DNA of 64,000 nucleotides from Chitinophaga sp. Ak27 (GTDB lineage Bacteria; Bacteroidota; Bacteroidia; Chitinophagales; Chitinophagaceae). The notes under the pieces were generated by a model. That model worked only from the letters and a program-made list of their open reading frames with translations, was not told where the DNA came from and did no database searches. Below are positions 44,498 through 53,822 of the stretch, in pieces. Position 1 is the first letter of the stretch; each line of letters opens with the position of its first letter. The stretch lies in assembly GCF_012726295.1 (NCBI RefSeq), contig NZ_JABAOB010000008.1, forward strand, positions 124,001 through 188,000. The letters are read 5' to 3'. A program made the position numbers and the translations under genes.

Positions 44498-44506
44498 CTT
44501 TTTCGT

Positions 44507-44514
44507 TAGTTTTG
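44507..44514 (+). promoter_or_regulatory. -7 box for hemH-hemY
   Basis: TAGTTTTG, 16 bases before the hemH ATG and 9 bases after element copy G. No -33 TTG at standard spacing, because that position lies within the element. Confidence 0.6.
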
Positions 44515-44530
44515 CTGCAATTTATAAGAA

Positions 44531-45577
44531 ATGGTGTCTAAATCTGATGTAGGAATAATATTGATGAACCTCGGGTCGCCCGATTCTACCGCTGTACCGG
44601 ATGTAAAACGTTACCTGATAGAGTTTCTGATGGACAAGCGTGTGATAGACTATCCATGGTTGTTTCGTAAAATACTAATTGAAGGGATCATTGTACCCAA
44701 ACGTGCCGAACAATCTGCCAAAGCGTATGCTTCTATTTGGTGGGACGAAGGCTCTCCACTGGTAGTGTTAACGAAGCAGTTACAGAGGGCCGTGCAGAAT
44801 GATATGGAAGTGCCGGTGGAAATAGCCATGCGTTATGGGAATCCCAGCCCGGAAGTTGCCTTTGAGAACCTGCTCAGGCAAAATCCGCAGCTGAAAGAAG
44901 TGGTGGTGTTACCATTGTACCCACATTATGCCATGTCGTCTTATGAGACAGCAGCAGAATATGCGCAGGAAATATTCAAAAAGAAGCAATATAAATTTAA
45001 GCTATCGATAGTACCGCCATTCTACGATGAGCCAGATTATATTCATGCATTGGCTGAAAGTATGCGTCCTTACCTGCAGCGCGACTATGATTATGTGCTG
45101 TTCAGTTATCACGGGTTGCCGGAGCGGCACTTGCGTAAAGGCGATCCTACGGGTGCGCATTGCATGAAAATAAATGATTGCTGTCATGTGAAATCACCGG
45201 CGCATGATTTCTGTTATCGGCACCAGGTAACAATTACATCGGAATTGGTGGCGGAAGCGCTGGGATTGCCTGCCGAAAAATGGGGCATCTCTTTCCAATC
45301 GAGGCTGGGACGTGAAGAGTGGATGAAGCCTTATACGGCCTCCCGGCTGGAAGCTTTGCCGGCAGAAGGGAAGAAGAAGTTGCTGGTTGTGTGTCCGGCG
45401 TTTGTGTCAGACTGCCTGGAAACGCTGGAGGAGATTGCGGAAGAAGGTAAGCATAGTTTCCTGCAACATGGAGGTGAAACTTTTACAATGATACCTTGTT
45501 TGAATATCCATCCTTTGTGGGTAAAAGCGGTAGTAAAATATTGTACCCAGATCATCACACAGCACGCAGCTGTATAA
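44531..45577 (+). CDS. hemH: Ferrochelatase
   Basis: A 348-residue enzyme inserting Fe2+ into protoporphyrin IX. The catalytic His194 is in FSYHGLPERH, and the conserved Glu lies in CPAFVSDCLETLEEI. Four cysteines at 211, 217, 218 and 228 fall within 18 residues (HCMKINDCC and DFCYRH), which could bind a metal or an iron-sulfur cluster, though this is inference. It is divergent from the hem operon, and hemY follows 10 bases later. Confidence 0.96.
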   Translation: MVSKSDVGIILMNLGSPDSTAVPDVKRYLIEFLMDKRVIDYPWLFRKILIEGIIVPKRAEQSAKAYASIWWDEGSPLVVLTKQLQRAVQNDMEVPVEIAMRYGNPSPEVAFENLLRQNPQLKEVVVLPLYPHYAMSSYETAAEYAQEIFKKKQYKFKLSIVPPFYDEPDYIHALAESMRPYLQRDYDYVLFSYHGLPERHLRKGDPTGAHCMKINDCCHVKSPAHDFCYRHQVTITSELVAEALGLPAEKWGISFQSRLGREEWMKPYTASRLEALPAEGKKKLLVVCPAFVSDCLETLEEIAEEGKHSFLQHGGETFTMIPCLNIHPLWVKAVVKYCTQIITQHAAV

Positions 45578-45587
45578 TTTTTTTCTT

Positions 45588-46934
45588 ATGAATGAACAAC
45601 CCGTATTGATCATTGGCGCCGGTTTATCCGGGCTGAGCATAGCGTATGAACTACAGCGGCAGCAGGTGCCCTACCTGGTGTTAGAGGCCTCGGATCATGC
45701 GGGGGGAGTCATGAAATCATTGCACGCCGACGGATTTGAGCTGGATGCCGGCGCCAATACCATCGCTGCTTCCCCGGAAGTGCTGTCTTTTTTTAAAGAG
45801 CTGGGATTAGAGGGAGAGATTTTGCAGGCAACGGCTGCCAGTAAGCACCGTTTCCTGGTAAGAAATAACCAATTGCATGGGGTATCCCCGCATCCGTTGA
45901 AGATTCTGTCTTCACCCTACCTGAGTGGAAGCAGCAAGTGGCGCCTGTTTACCGAACGTTTTCGTAAGCCGGCACCTGCTGCCGGGGAAGAAACCGTTAC
46001 TGCCTTTGTTACCCGCCGGTTTAATAAAGAGATAGCTGATTATGTATTTGATCCTGTATTGTCGGGCATTTATGCAGGCAATCCAGATGCTATGAGCATA
46101 AGCGAGGTATTGCCGGCCTTGCCGCGCTGGGAGCAGGAATACGGGAGTGTCACCAAAGGATTGATGAAAGATAAAAATGCCATGGGAGGCAGGAAGATCA
46201 TCAGTTTCAAAGGTGGCAACCAGGTATTGACCAACCGTTTACAGCAGTTGTTGTCTACGCCGGTACGTTTTAACTGTATTGCCACGGGCATTCGCCGGGA
46301 GGATGGAGGCTACACGGTGAACGTAACCGACAACGGCGTATCCACTACCTATATGGCTGCCAGGGTGATATTTACCACACCCGCTTACGCCACCGCCAAT
46401 ACGATAGGCACGCTGGATCAGTCGCTGGAAAGCCTGTTGCGCCAGGTGAATTATCCACACATGGGTGTATTACACCTGGGATTTGATGCCACAGCATTGC
46501 CGCAGCCGCTGGATGGTTTTGGTTTCCTGGTGCCGCATGCAGAAAACAAGCATTTCCTGGGGGCCATCTGTAACTCAGCTATATTCCCTGATAAGGCGCC
46601 AGCCGGGAAGATATTGTTGACTGTATTCCTGGGAGGAGCACGGCAGGAGCACCTGTTTGGCGAAATGGATACTGCTGCTTTGCAACAGCGGGTGATCGCG
46701 GAAATTACCACCCTGCTGGGACTTACTGCCGCCCCGGTGATGCAGCGGCTCAGCGAGTGGAAACATGCTATTCCCCAGCTGAATGTAGGACATGCGAAGT
46801 TGCGCGAAGCAGTACGCTCATTTGAAGAAAAATACCCGGGATTAATTATCAGCGGCAACTATGTACAGGGCGTGGCTATTCCCGCGTTACTGCAACATGC
46901 CGCTACGTTAGCCGCTTCACTGAAGAAAAATTAA
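45588..46934 (+). CDS. hemY: Oxygen-dependent protoporphyrinogen oxidase
   Basis: A 448-residue FAD enzyme oxidising protoporphyrinogen IX (or coproporphyrinogen III) to the porphyrin. The N-terminal dinucleotide fold is LIIGAGLSGLSIAYELQ followed by EASDHAGG; GFELDAGANTI and the C-terminal PGLIISGNYVQGVAIP match the HemY/HemG flavoprotein family. With hemF and hemH present, the protoporphyrin-dependent branch is the more likely route. Often named hemG in Gram-positive annotation. Confidence 0.93.
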   Translation: MNEQPVLIIGAGLSGLSIAYELQRQQVPYLVLEASDHAGGVMKSLHADGFELDAGANTIAASPEVLSFFKELGLEGEILQATAASKHRFLVRNNQLHGVSPHPLKILSSPYLSGSSKWRLFTERFRKPAPAAGEETVTAFVTRRFNKEIADYVFDPVLSGIYAGNPDAMSISEVLPALPRWEQEYGSVTKGLMKDKNAMGGRKIISFKGGNQVLTNRLQQLLSTPVRFNCIATGIRREDGGYTVNVTDNGVSTTYMAARVIFTTPAYATANTIGTLDQSLESLLRQVNYPHMGVLHLGFDATALPQPLDGFGFLVPHAENKHFLGAICNSAIFPDKAPAGKILLTVFLGGARQEHLFGEMDTAALQQRVIAEITTLLGLTAAPVMQRLSEWKHAIPQLNVGHAKLREAVRSFEEKYPGLIISGNYVQGVAIPALLQHAATLAASLKKN

Positions 46935-46994
46935 TCAAAAAAATAGTTCGTTGTTGCCGTTTTTTCTTTAAATTCCATTATAAATTTCCACCAG

Positions 46995-48125
46995 ATGATT
47001 GCAGGAATTTTAAAGGAAAAAAACGGCGAAACCAGGGTGTCGCTAACGCCCGAAGTAGTAAAGCAACTGCAGCAAATGTCGGTGACCGTGTGGGTGGAAC
47101 AGGGTGCCGGCGATAGTGCATTTTATAACGATGACGCCTATATGCAGGCGGGGGCACTGGTTAAAACCGGGGAAGCTATACTCGCCGGTGCAGATATTAT
47201 CTTTACCCTGCAGGCTCCTTCCCGCGAATGGATAGACCAGATCCCTCCCGGCAAAATTATTACAGGTATTTTACAGCCATTGTATCGCGTTAGCGAGGTA
47301 GAGTACTGGGCTTCCCGGAATATTACGGCCTTCAGCCTGGATACCATTCCCCGGACTACCCGGGCGCAGGTAATGGATGTGCTCAGTTCTCAGGCCAATA
47401 TTGCCGGCTATAAGGCGGTATTGCTGGCGGCGTATAGCTATTCCCGTTATTTCCCCATGTTTATGACAGCAGCAGGCAGCATTGCTCCGGCCAAGGTATT
47501 GATACTGGGTGCCGGCGTAGCTGGTTTGCAGGCCATTGCCACGGCCCGCCGGCTGGGCGCAGTGGTGGAGGTATTTGATACCAGGCCGGCCGTGAAAGAG
47601 GAAGTGATGAGCCTGGGTGCAAAATTCGTGGAGGTGGAGGGCGCCGCAGACGCCTCCGGCGCCGGGGGATATGCAGTAGAACAAAGCGAAAGCTATAAAC
47701 AACAGCAACAGCAACGAATTGCCGAAAGCATTGCCAAAGCCGATATTGTGATCACCACGGCACAGATACCCGGCAAAGCAGCCCCTATACTGGTTAGCAG
47801 CGACATGCTGAACCGGATGCGTGCCGGCGCCGTAATTATCGACCTGGCGGCAGCTACCGGCGGCAATACCTCCGTTACCAGGAACAATGAAACAGTGCAT
47901 TACAAAGGCGTTACCATTATCGGTAATTCCAACCTGGCTGCCACCATGCCAGCTGATGCCAGTAAACTATATGCAAAGAATGTGTTCAATTTCCTGAAAC
48001 TCTTGCTGACCAAGGAAGGAGCACTGCACCTGAATTTTGAAGATGATATCGTAAAGGGTGCCTGTATCACACATAATGGAGAAATAGTGAACGATCGTGT
48101 GAAAAGTATGATGCAACCGGCATAA
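46995..48125 (+). CDS. pntAA: NAD(P) transhydrogenase subunit alpha, part 1
   Basis: A 376-residue NAD(H)-binding domain I of the proton-translocating transhydrogenase, which drives NADPH formation from NADH. Key segments are GETRVSLTPEVVKQL, the RQD-loop equivalent DTIPRTTRAQVMDVLSSQANIAGY, and the Rossmann fold KVLILGAGVAGLQAIATARRLGA. A Gln tract (QQQQQ) sits near residue 236. The alpha chain is split as in many non-enterobacterial species; pntAB follows after 28 bases. Confidence 0.95.
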   Translation: MIAGILKEKNGETRVSLTPEVVKQLQQMSVTVWVEQGAGDSAFYNDDAYMQAGALVKTGEAILAGADIIFTLQAPSREWIDQIPPGKIITGILQPLYRVSEVEYWASRNITAFSLDTIPRTTRAQVMDVLSSQANIAGYKAVLLAAYSYSRYFPMFMTAAGSIAPAKVLILGAGVAGLQAIATARRLGAVVEVFDTRPAVKEEVMSLGAKFVEVEGAADASGAGGYAVEQSESYKQQQQQRIAESIAKADIVITTAQIPGKAAPILVSSDMLNRMRAGAVIIDLAAATGGNTSVTRNNETVHYKGVTIIGNSNLAATMPADASKLYAKNVFNFLKLLLTKEGALHLNFEDDIVKGACITHNGEIVNDRVKSMMQPA

Positions 48126-48153
48126 TTGTCAGGACCGTAAACATCCGTTCAGT

Positions 48154-48465
48154 ATGGAATATATTTTATCGTTTTTGCATCAGCATATCGATCTGATTTA
48201 TATCGTTATCCTGTCTATCTTCCTGGGAGTAGAAGTCATCTCCAGGGTGCCGTCTGTATTGCATACGCCCCTGATGAGCGGCGCCAATGCCATTCATGGC
48301 GTAGTCATCATCGGTGCTATCATTGTGATGGGGAAAGCAGAAGCGGATAATTACCTGGCATTGATTATTGGTTTCCTGGCAGTAATACTGGGTACTATCA
48401 ACGTGGTAGGAGGTTTCGTGGTAACGGATCGTATGCTGGAAATGTTTAAAGGAAAAAAGAAATAG
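48154..48465 (+). CDS. pntAB: NAD(P) transhydrogenase subunit alpha, part 2 (membrane)
   Basis: A 103-residue membrane subunit with about three helices, equivalent to the C-terminal membrane part of the enterobacterial alpha chain. The segment VPSVLHTPLMSGANAIHGVVIIGA is highly typical. It lies between pntAA and pntB. Confidence 0.95.
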   Translation: MEYILSFLHQHIDLIYIVILSIFLGVEVISRVPSVLHTPLMSGANAIHGVVIIGAIIVMGKAEADNYLALIIGFLAVILGTINVVGGFVVTDRMLEMFKGKKK

Positions 48466-48585
48466 CAAACGGATTGGCGCTTGTGTGCAGCATTTTAGCC
48501 AATGCTGTAGCTGAAGTGATACTGGTGGCGCTGCATTTACTAACAGCCAAAGACAGGAGGCTAACGGCTTTAAGTACTATTCATT

Positions 48586-49992
48586 ATGGGATCCAGCATT
48601 TTATCAATTATCTACCTGGTCGGCTCTGTTACATTTATCCTGGGACTGAAAATGCTAAGTAAACCGGATACTGCCCGCAAAGGTAACCTGGTGGCGGCTG
48701 CCGGCATGACGCTCGCTATCCTGGGCACTATCTTCCTTTATAAAGTAGATGACGTTCCCCTGCACAATTATGGCTGGATTTTTACCGGTTTGCTCATCGG
48801 TGGGGTCATTGGCGTGTTATCTGCCAAAAAAGTGAAAATGACGGCTATGCCGGAAATGGTGAGTATGTTTAATGGCATGGGGGGCGCCTGTGCGGCATTG
48901 ATATCCATTGTAGAGTTTAATCACCTGGTGGCTTCCGGGGCCACCACCGGCGGTATGGTAGCCATTATCCTCCTAAGCCTGGTTATAGGTGCTATTTCCT
49001 GTGCTGGTAGTATTATCGCCTGGGGCAAGCTGGCGGGGAAAATCAAAGACTTTTCGTTTAATGGCCAGCATATACTGAACCTGGGTGTGCTGGTTGTCAT
49101 TATAGGCCTGTTTGTTTGGCTGGTACTGGGAGTAGGAGCTACTGCCACCAGCCTGGTGGTATTTTATATTGTACTGGCGCTGGCCCTGTTCTACGGCATT
49201 CTCTTTGTATTACCCATCGGTGGTGCAGACATGCCGGTGGTTATCTCTCTTTTAAACTCCTTTACTGGCGTAGCCGCTGCCTGTGGTGGATTTTTATACA
49301 ATAATCCAGTAATGCTTACCGGGGGAATCCTGGTGGGCTCTGCCGGTACTATCCTGACTATCCTGATGTGTAAGGCCATGAATCGTTCGCTGAAGAACGT
49401 GCTGATCGGCTCCTTTGGTGGCGCCGCCGCCGCTGCTGCGGGCGGCAGCAAAGACCAGGGTAATTATAAGGAAATCAGTTTAAATGATGCGGCCGTGGTC
49501 ATGGCCTATGCCAATAAAGTAATCATTGTGCCGGGATACGGATTAGCCGTAGCGCAAGCCCAGCACGCCTGTCATGAGCTGGAAAAGCAGCTGGGAGAAA
49601 GAGGGGTGGAAGTAAAATATGCCATTCACCCGGTAGCAGGGCGCATGCCCGGGCATATGAACGTGTTGCTGGCCGAAGCTGATGTACCTTACGAGAAATT
49701 ACTGGAGATGGAAGATGCCAATACCGAGTTCCCCACCACCGATGTGGTACTGGTATTAGGCGCCAACGATGTGGTGAATCCTGCCGCTAAAAACGATCCG
49801 GCCAGCCCTATCTACGGGATGCCTATACTGGAAGTAGAGCAGGCAAAGGTGGTGATCGTAAATAAACGTAGCATGAAACCCGGATATGCCGGTATCGAAA
49901 ATGATCTTTTCTTCCAGCCTAAAACATCGATGCTGTTTGGCGATGCCAAAAAGGTATTGCAGGAGTTGCTGGCTGCCATCAAAGAAGTATAG
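48586..49992 (+). CDS. pntB: NAD(P) transhydrogenase subunit beta
   Basis: A 468-residue subunit: about nine membrane helices in the first 280 residues, then the NADP(H)-binding domain III (VIIVPGYGLAVAQAQHA, HPVAGRMPGHMNVLLAEA, LVLGANDVVNPAA, VVIVNKRSMKPGYAGIENDLF). It completes the pnt operon, after a 120-bp gap from pntAB in which no convincing gene was found. The complex sits in the inner membrane and couples hydride transfer to proton flow. Confidence 0.96.
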   Translation: MGSSILSIIYLVGSVTFILGLKMLSKPDTARKGNLVAAAGMTLAILGTIFLYKVDDVPLHNYGWIFTGLLIGGVIGVLSAKKVKMTAMPEMVSMFNGMGGACAALISIVEFNHLVASGATTGGMVAIILLSLVIGAISCAGSIIAWGKLAGKIKDFSFNGQHILNLGVLVVIIGLFVWLVLGVGATATSLVVFYIVLALALFYGILFVLPIGGADMPVVISLLNSFTGVAAACGGFLYNNPVMLTGGILVGSAGTILTILMCKAMNRSLKNVLIGSFGGAAAAAAGGSKDQGNYKEISLNDAAVVMAYANKVIIVPGYGLAVAQAQHACHELEKQLGERGVEVKYAIHPVAGRMPGHMNVLLAEADVPYEKLLEMEDANTEFPTTDVVLVLGANDVVNPAAKNDPASPIYGMPILEVEQAKVVIVNKRSMKPGYAGIENDLFFQPKTSMLFGDAKKVLQELLAAIKEV

Positions 49993-50033
49993 CCGCTATT
50001 TCTCCTCAACCTGCACAAAATCTTCATTTTCAT

Positions 50034-50041
50034 TATTTTTG
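50034..50041 (+). promoter_or_regulatory. -7 box for the rRNA methyltransferase
   Basis: TATTTTTG, 14 bases before the TTG start codon at 50056. Its position supports the TTG start. Confidence 0.6.
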
Positions 50042-50055
50042 CGGAAAAAATTCCT

Positions 50056-51459
50056 TTGTCCAGTCATTTACCAGCTGCCCTGCTTGATTCGTTAGCGGGA
50101 CTTCCGGGCTATAACCGGGAAACATTTGAACGAGTACATGCTGCGGCTGAAAAGATTACTTCACTGCGCCTCAATCCTCTTAAAATAACTACCCCCGAAC
50201 GTGCGCAGCAGGTGCTGCAGGCTTTGTCGGCCAACGGAGTACAAAGAGTGCCTTGGAGCAACGAAGGCTATTACCTGCCTGCCAGGCCTTCTTTTACCTT
50301 CGATCCTTATTTTCATGCGGGCGCCTATTATGTGCAGGAGGCATCTTCCATGTTCCTGGAGCAGGCGGTACGCGCTACGGTAGATCTGTCGGCGCCGCTG
50401 AAGGTACTGGATTTATGCGCTGCACCGGGCGGGAAGTCCACGCTGTTGCAATCGCTGATCAGCGAAGATAGTTTGCTGGTAGCCAATGAAGTAATAAAGC
50501 CGCGGGCAGCCTTGCTGGCGGATAATCTCACCAGGTGGGGCGCCGCCAATGTTGTGGTCAGCAACAACGATCCACGTGACTTTTCGCGTTTACCGGGGTA
50601 TTTCGACTTGGTAGTGGTAGATGCTCCCTGTTCCGGTTCCGGTTTATTTCGCCGTGATCCAGAGCTGGTATCGGAGTGGTCTCCTGAAAATGTAACGCTC
50701 TGTAGCCAGCGTCAGCAAAGAATCCTGGCAGATATATTACCTGCCGTAAAGGAAGATGGGGTCATCATCTATTCTACCTGCTCTTTTTCTGCAGAAGAAG
50801 ATGAAGTGATACTGGACTGGCTGGCGGATCATTTTGAGCTGGAGAATATTACCATTCCCCTGGATGCAGCCTGGCAGATTATACCAACGGTAACGACTAA
50901 ACGAAATTGTACCGGTTACCGTTTTTATCCCGATTTATTAAAGGGAGAAGGTTTTTTTATTGCCTGCTTCCGTAAAAAGGGGAGCAGTCAGTTTATACGC
51001 AGACAGAAAGAGGCTAAGCAGGTAGCGATTACCGCCCGGCAACGGGAACTGGTAGCACCCTGGGTGAATATGCCGGCTTCCTGGCAGTATTTCCTGCACC
51101 AGGACGAAGTATTGATTTTACCTCCTTTGTTGGCAACAGACATTACAATGTTGCAGCAACAATTGTATATTCGCAAAGCGGGCGTTAAAGCCGGGCAGTT
51201 AGGACAGAAAGAGTTAATACCCGATCACCAGCTGGCGGCAAGCACGATACTGGCCGAAATATTACCTGCGGTGTCACTTAATTTGCAACAGGCATTGTTA
51301 TACCTGCGTAAGGAAGATCCGGGTGTAACCACCGATATACGCGGTTGGGCGTTGGTGAGCTATGAGGGAATGCACCTGGGATGGGCCAAGTTTTTACCTA
51401 ACCGCATGAACAATTATTACCCGAAGGAGTTGCGGATTTTGAAGGAGATTAATGGATAA
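50056..51459 (+). CDS. 16S rRNA m5C methyltransferase (RsmB/RsmF, NOL1/NOP2 family)
   Basis: A 467-residue RNA cytosine-5 methyltransferase. The SAM site is LKVLDLCAAPGGKST; Cys192 in DAPCSGSGLF (motif IV) and Cys242 in YSTCSFS (motif VI) are the two catalytic cysteines. The C-terminal 150 residues resemble the PUA-like RNA-binding tail of RsmF/YebU. The start is a TTG at 50056; no in-frame ATG fits upstream and the -7 box is close. Confidence 0.92.
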   Translation: MSSHLPAALLDSLAGLPGYNRETFERVHAAAEKITSLRLNPLKITTPERAQQVLQALSANGVQRVPWSNEGYYLPARPSFTFDPYFHAGAYYVQEASSMFLEQAVRATVDLSAPLKVLDLCAAPGGKSTLLQSLISEDSLLVANEVIKPRAALLADNLTRWGAANVVVSNNDPRDFSRLPGYFDLVVVDAPCSGSGLFRRDPELVSEWSPENVTLCSQRQQRILADILPAVKEDGVIIYSTCSFSAEEDEVILDWLADHFELENITIPLDAAWQIIPTVTTKRNCTGYRFYPDLLKGEGFFIACFRKKGSSQFIRRQKEAKQVAITARQRELVAPWVNMPASWQYFLHQDEVLILPPLLATDITMLQQQLYIRKAGVKAGQLGQKELIPDHQLAASTILAEILPAVSLNLQQALLYLRKEDPGVTTDIRGWALVSYEGMHLGWAKFLPNRMNNYYPKELRILKEING

Positions 51460-51650
51460 TGAGGAACGCATATACCGCGGTTTATGTCAACGGGAAATGT
51501 AATGCCAACGAGTGTTTGAAAGGAATGTTAAAAGGTGCCGGCTACTACAACAAAAGAGATCTTTGTTCGTTTGGTGTAGTAAGTAAAATTGTCGATTTTA
51601 ACACATATATTCGTTGCCCGAATCAGCAAATGAATTTTTCAGATTTTTGA
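51459..51650 (+). CDS. Possible small protein overlapping the methyltransferase stop
   Basis: A 63-codon frame whose ATG overlaps the preceding stop as TAATG, which would allow translational coupling. The product is basic with four Cys and has no recognisable domain. It may be spurious. Confidence 0.2.
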   Translation: MRNAYTAVYVNGKCNANECLKGMLKGAGYYNKRDLCSFGVVSKIVDFNTYIRCPNQQMNFSDF

Positions 51651-51742
51651 TGCTGCAATGGTATACTTGGGTTTCCAGCTTTTGTAGGAAGCAAAAATAT
51701 CCTGAGCAGCAGGCAAAAGATCAATCATAAACAGAGTTTAGT

Positions 51743-52732
51743 ATGATAAAATTGATGTTATCAATCGCCTTGTTTGGTGTAAGTGCAGGAGTGGTGCAGG
51801 CGCAGGACACGCTGCAGGTACAGGGTACCTCGCCGTCTCTTTACATATCCCATGTAGTAAAGAAAGGAGAAAACTTCTATAGCCTTAGCCGGGCATATGG
51901 AATTCCTCCCAAAGAAATTGCCGCTGCCAATAAAGTAACGATGGAGCAGGGATTACAGCTTGGACGTACCCTCCATATCCCGCTTACCGCCGCCAACTTC
52001 TCCCAGAAGGCAGATGCCAGCGGTACACCGGTATATCACAAAGTAACTGAAAAGGAAACTTTATACCGGGTAAGCGTCAACTACAACAAGGTACCACTGG
52101 ACAATATCCGCCAATGGAATGGGTTTTCCGGAGATGGGTTGAAGAAAGACAGCTACGTTATCGTCGGCTACGTGAAAGCTGGCAGTGGAGCAGCTGTAGA
52201 AGTAGCTCCTAAAGTAGAAAAAGTAAAAGAGAAAGCAGCACCTCCTGTAACGGAAACAGCGGCTACTAAAACGGAGGACGAGCCCACACCTGCGCCAGCG
52301 CCCGTAAAACAGACGAAGGAAATGGTGAAGAAAGAAGAAACTTCACGCCCGGTAACAGATGCCACTATTGCTCCAGCTCCGGCGCCAGCGGCGTCCAAAC
52401 CTGTTGCTGTTAGCACCAATACTGACTTTGAACAGTTATACGAACAGCAAACAAATGGCGGTAAGAAAGCATCTACCGAAAAAGGCCCTGGCACCTGGTT
52501 TAAAAGCAATGCCGTGGGCAAGTATTATGCCCTGCACAATACAGCGCCACGTGGCACCATTATCAAGGTAACCAACCCACTGAATGGTAAAGCGGTATAT
52601 GCTAAGGTACTGGACGTTATTCCACAGATGAAATCCAATGCTGGCCTGATTATTAAGTTGAGCGACAGTGCTATGCAGGCATTGGGCAGCAATGAAACCC
52701 GGTTTTATTGCGAGTTGAGTTACGAGAATTAA
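51743..52732 (+). CDS. Exported protein with two LysM domains and an RlpA-like barrel
   Basis: A 329-residue cell-wall protein. A signal peptide (1-20, cleavage VVQAQ) is followed by LysM domains at about 36-81 and 98-145 that bind peptidoglycan glycans. A Pro/Ala/Lys-rich linker spans about 146-235. The C-terminal double-psi beta-barrel at about 250-327 (YYALHNTAPRGTIIKV, GKAVYAKVLDVIP) resembles RlpA, a septal lytic transglycosylase. Whether it is catalytic is unknown. Element copy H begins four bases after the stop. Confidence 0.9.
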   Translation: MIKLMLSIALFGVSAGVVQAQDTLQVQGTSPSLYISHVVKKGENFYSLSRAYGIPPKEIAAANKVTMEQGLQLGRTLHIPLTAANFSQKADASGTPVYHKVTEKETLYRVSVNYNKVPLDNIRQWNGFSGDGLKKDSYVIVGYVKAGSGAAVEVAPKVEKVKEKAAPPVTETAATKTEDEPTPAPAPVKQTKEMVKKEETSRPVTDATIAPAPAPAASKPVAVSTNTDFEQLYEQQTNGGKKASTEKGPGTWFKSNAVGKYYALHNTAPRGTIIKVTNPLNGKAVYAKVLDVIPQMKSNAGLIIKLSDSAMQALGSNETRFYCELSYEN

Positions 52733-52735
52733 TAA

Positions 52736-52859
52736 AGAGCGGAAAGCATAAAGCGTAAAGCAAAAAGCTATTGAGGCGAATGAACTTAGCGAATATTTAA
52801 AATCGCTTTGATCATTCGCCTCAATAGCTTTTTGCTTTACGCTTTATGCTTTCCGCTCT
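52736..52859. repeat. Heptad palindrome element, copy H (48-bp perfect arms)
   Basis: Arms 52736-52783 and 52812-52859 are exact reverse complements over 48 bp around a 28-base loop. Heptads are GCGGAAA, GCATAAA, GCGTAAA, GCAAAAA, then GCTATTGAGGCGAATGA. The loop has the same orientation as B and I (CTTAGCGAATATT). It lies between convergent genes; the fmt stop TAG shares two bases with the right arm. Confidence 0.95.
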
Positions 52860-53784
52860 AAAATCGATAGCCTCTCAGAAATGCTTCAATATCCATTTTC
52901 TTTTTGCCTTCCAGTTGAATTTCATCCAGGTAGAGGTATCCATCCGGCGCCGCAATTTTTACATATGTTTTTTGATCCGTTTCAAATGCTCCCGGTGATT
53001 TGGAAGGTATGGTATGCTCTTTATGCGCTTTGTATATTTTGAGATTTTTTCCCTGGAAAACCGTCCAGGCTGCGGGATAAGGACTGAGGCCGCGTACCAG
53101 GTTATAGATGCTGTTAAGCGGTTGTTGCCAGTTGATCTGGCAGGTATCCTTGAAAATTTTAGGTGCGTGTTTAATGGCTGCTGCGGGAATATGTGCCTGT
53201 GGCGTTCCGGCTATATTATCAGCGGCGATAGCCTGTACAGTTTTCAGCAGCAAGGTGGCGCCGGTATGCATCAGTGCATCATGTAATTCACCTGCGGTTT
53301 CATCTTCGCGGATGGCTACCGTGTCACTGAAGAGGATATCGCCGGTATCGATCTCATGCTGCAGTTTGAAGGTGGTAACGCCGGATTCTTTTTCTCCGTT
53401 GATAATTGCCCAGTTAATGGGAGCTGCGCCGCGGTAATTGGGCAGCAGGGAAGCATGCACGTTGATAGTGCCTTCCGGGGGCATATTCCACACCATTTCC
53501 GGCAGCATGCGAAAAGCTACCACTACCTGCAAGTCTGCTTTTAAGTCGCGCAGGGCAGCAATGAAATCAGGACTTTTCAATTTTTCAGGTTGTAAAACTG
53601 GTAACCCTTTGCTGACAGCATACTGCTTTACGGCGCTTTCATGCAGCTGTAAACCTCTGCCAGCAGGCTTATCGGGCGCAGTGACAACGCCTACTATATT
53701 AAAACCGTTCTGCACCAATATATCCAGCGACGCCACGGCGAAGTCGGGCGTACCCATAAAAACAATACGGAGATCTTTATTCAT
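52858..53784 (-). CDS. fmt: Methionyl-tRNA formyltransferase
   Basis: A 308-residue enzyme formylating initiator Met-tRNA. RIVFMGTPDFAVASL opens the formyltransferase domain; the catalytic region is INVHASLLPNYRGAAPINWAI, and the TGVTTF-like and DTGDIL segments follow. The C-terminal OB-like domain recognises tRNA. The longer frame begins at a TTG (53793) inside the -7 box, so ATG 53784 is chosen. Confidence 0.96.
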   Translation of the reverse strand: MNKDLRIVFMGTPDFAVASLDILVQNGFNIVGVVTAPDKPAGRGLQLHESAVKQYAVSKGLPVLQPEKLKSPDFIAALRDLKADLQVVVAFRMLPEMVWNMPPEGTINVHASLLPNYRGAAPINWAIINGEKESGVTTFKLQHEIDTGDILFSDTVAIREDETAGELHDALMHTGATLLLKTVQAIAADNIAGTPQAHIPAAAIKHAPKIFKDTCQINWQQPLNSIYNLVRGLSPYPAAWTVFQGKNLKIYKAHKEHTIPSKSPGAFETDQKTYVKIAAPDGYLYLDEIQLEGKKKMDIEAFLRGYRF

Positions 53785-53790
53785 AGGGTG

Positions 53791-53798
53791 CAAAAATA
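53791..53798 (-). promoter_or_regulatory. -7 box for fmt, abutting the start codon
   Basis: On the minus strand it reads TATTTTTG and ends six bases before the ATG, predicting a leaderless or nearly leaderless transcript. Confidence 0.7.
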
Positions 53799-53822
53799 AA
53801 GAGGTTTAGCCGAATGATACGT

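Larger units (their letters stand above)
44218..44530. other. Divergent control region between hemA and hemH
   Basis: This 313-bp gap holds the hemA -7 box (44241-44248), the palindrome at 44344-44359, element copy G (44376-44497) and the hemH -7 box (44507-44514). No open frame in it looks coding. Confidence 0.8.

Noticed and set aside
48474..48662. Small open frame between pntAB and pntB
   Set aside because: TTG start, overlaps the start of pntB in another frame, and hydrophobic segments are explained by chance.
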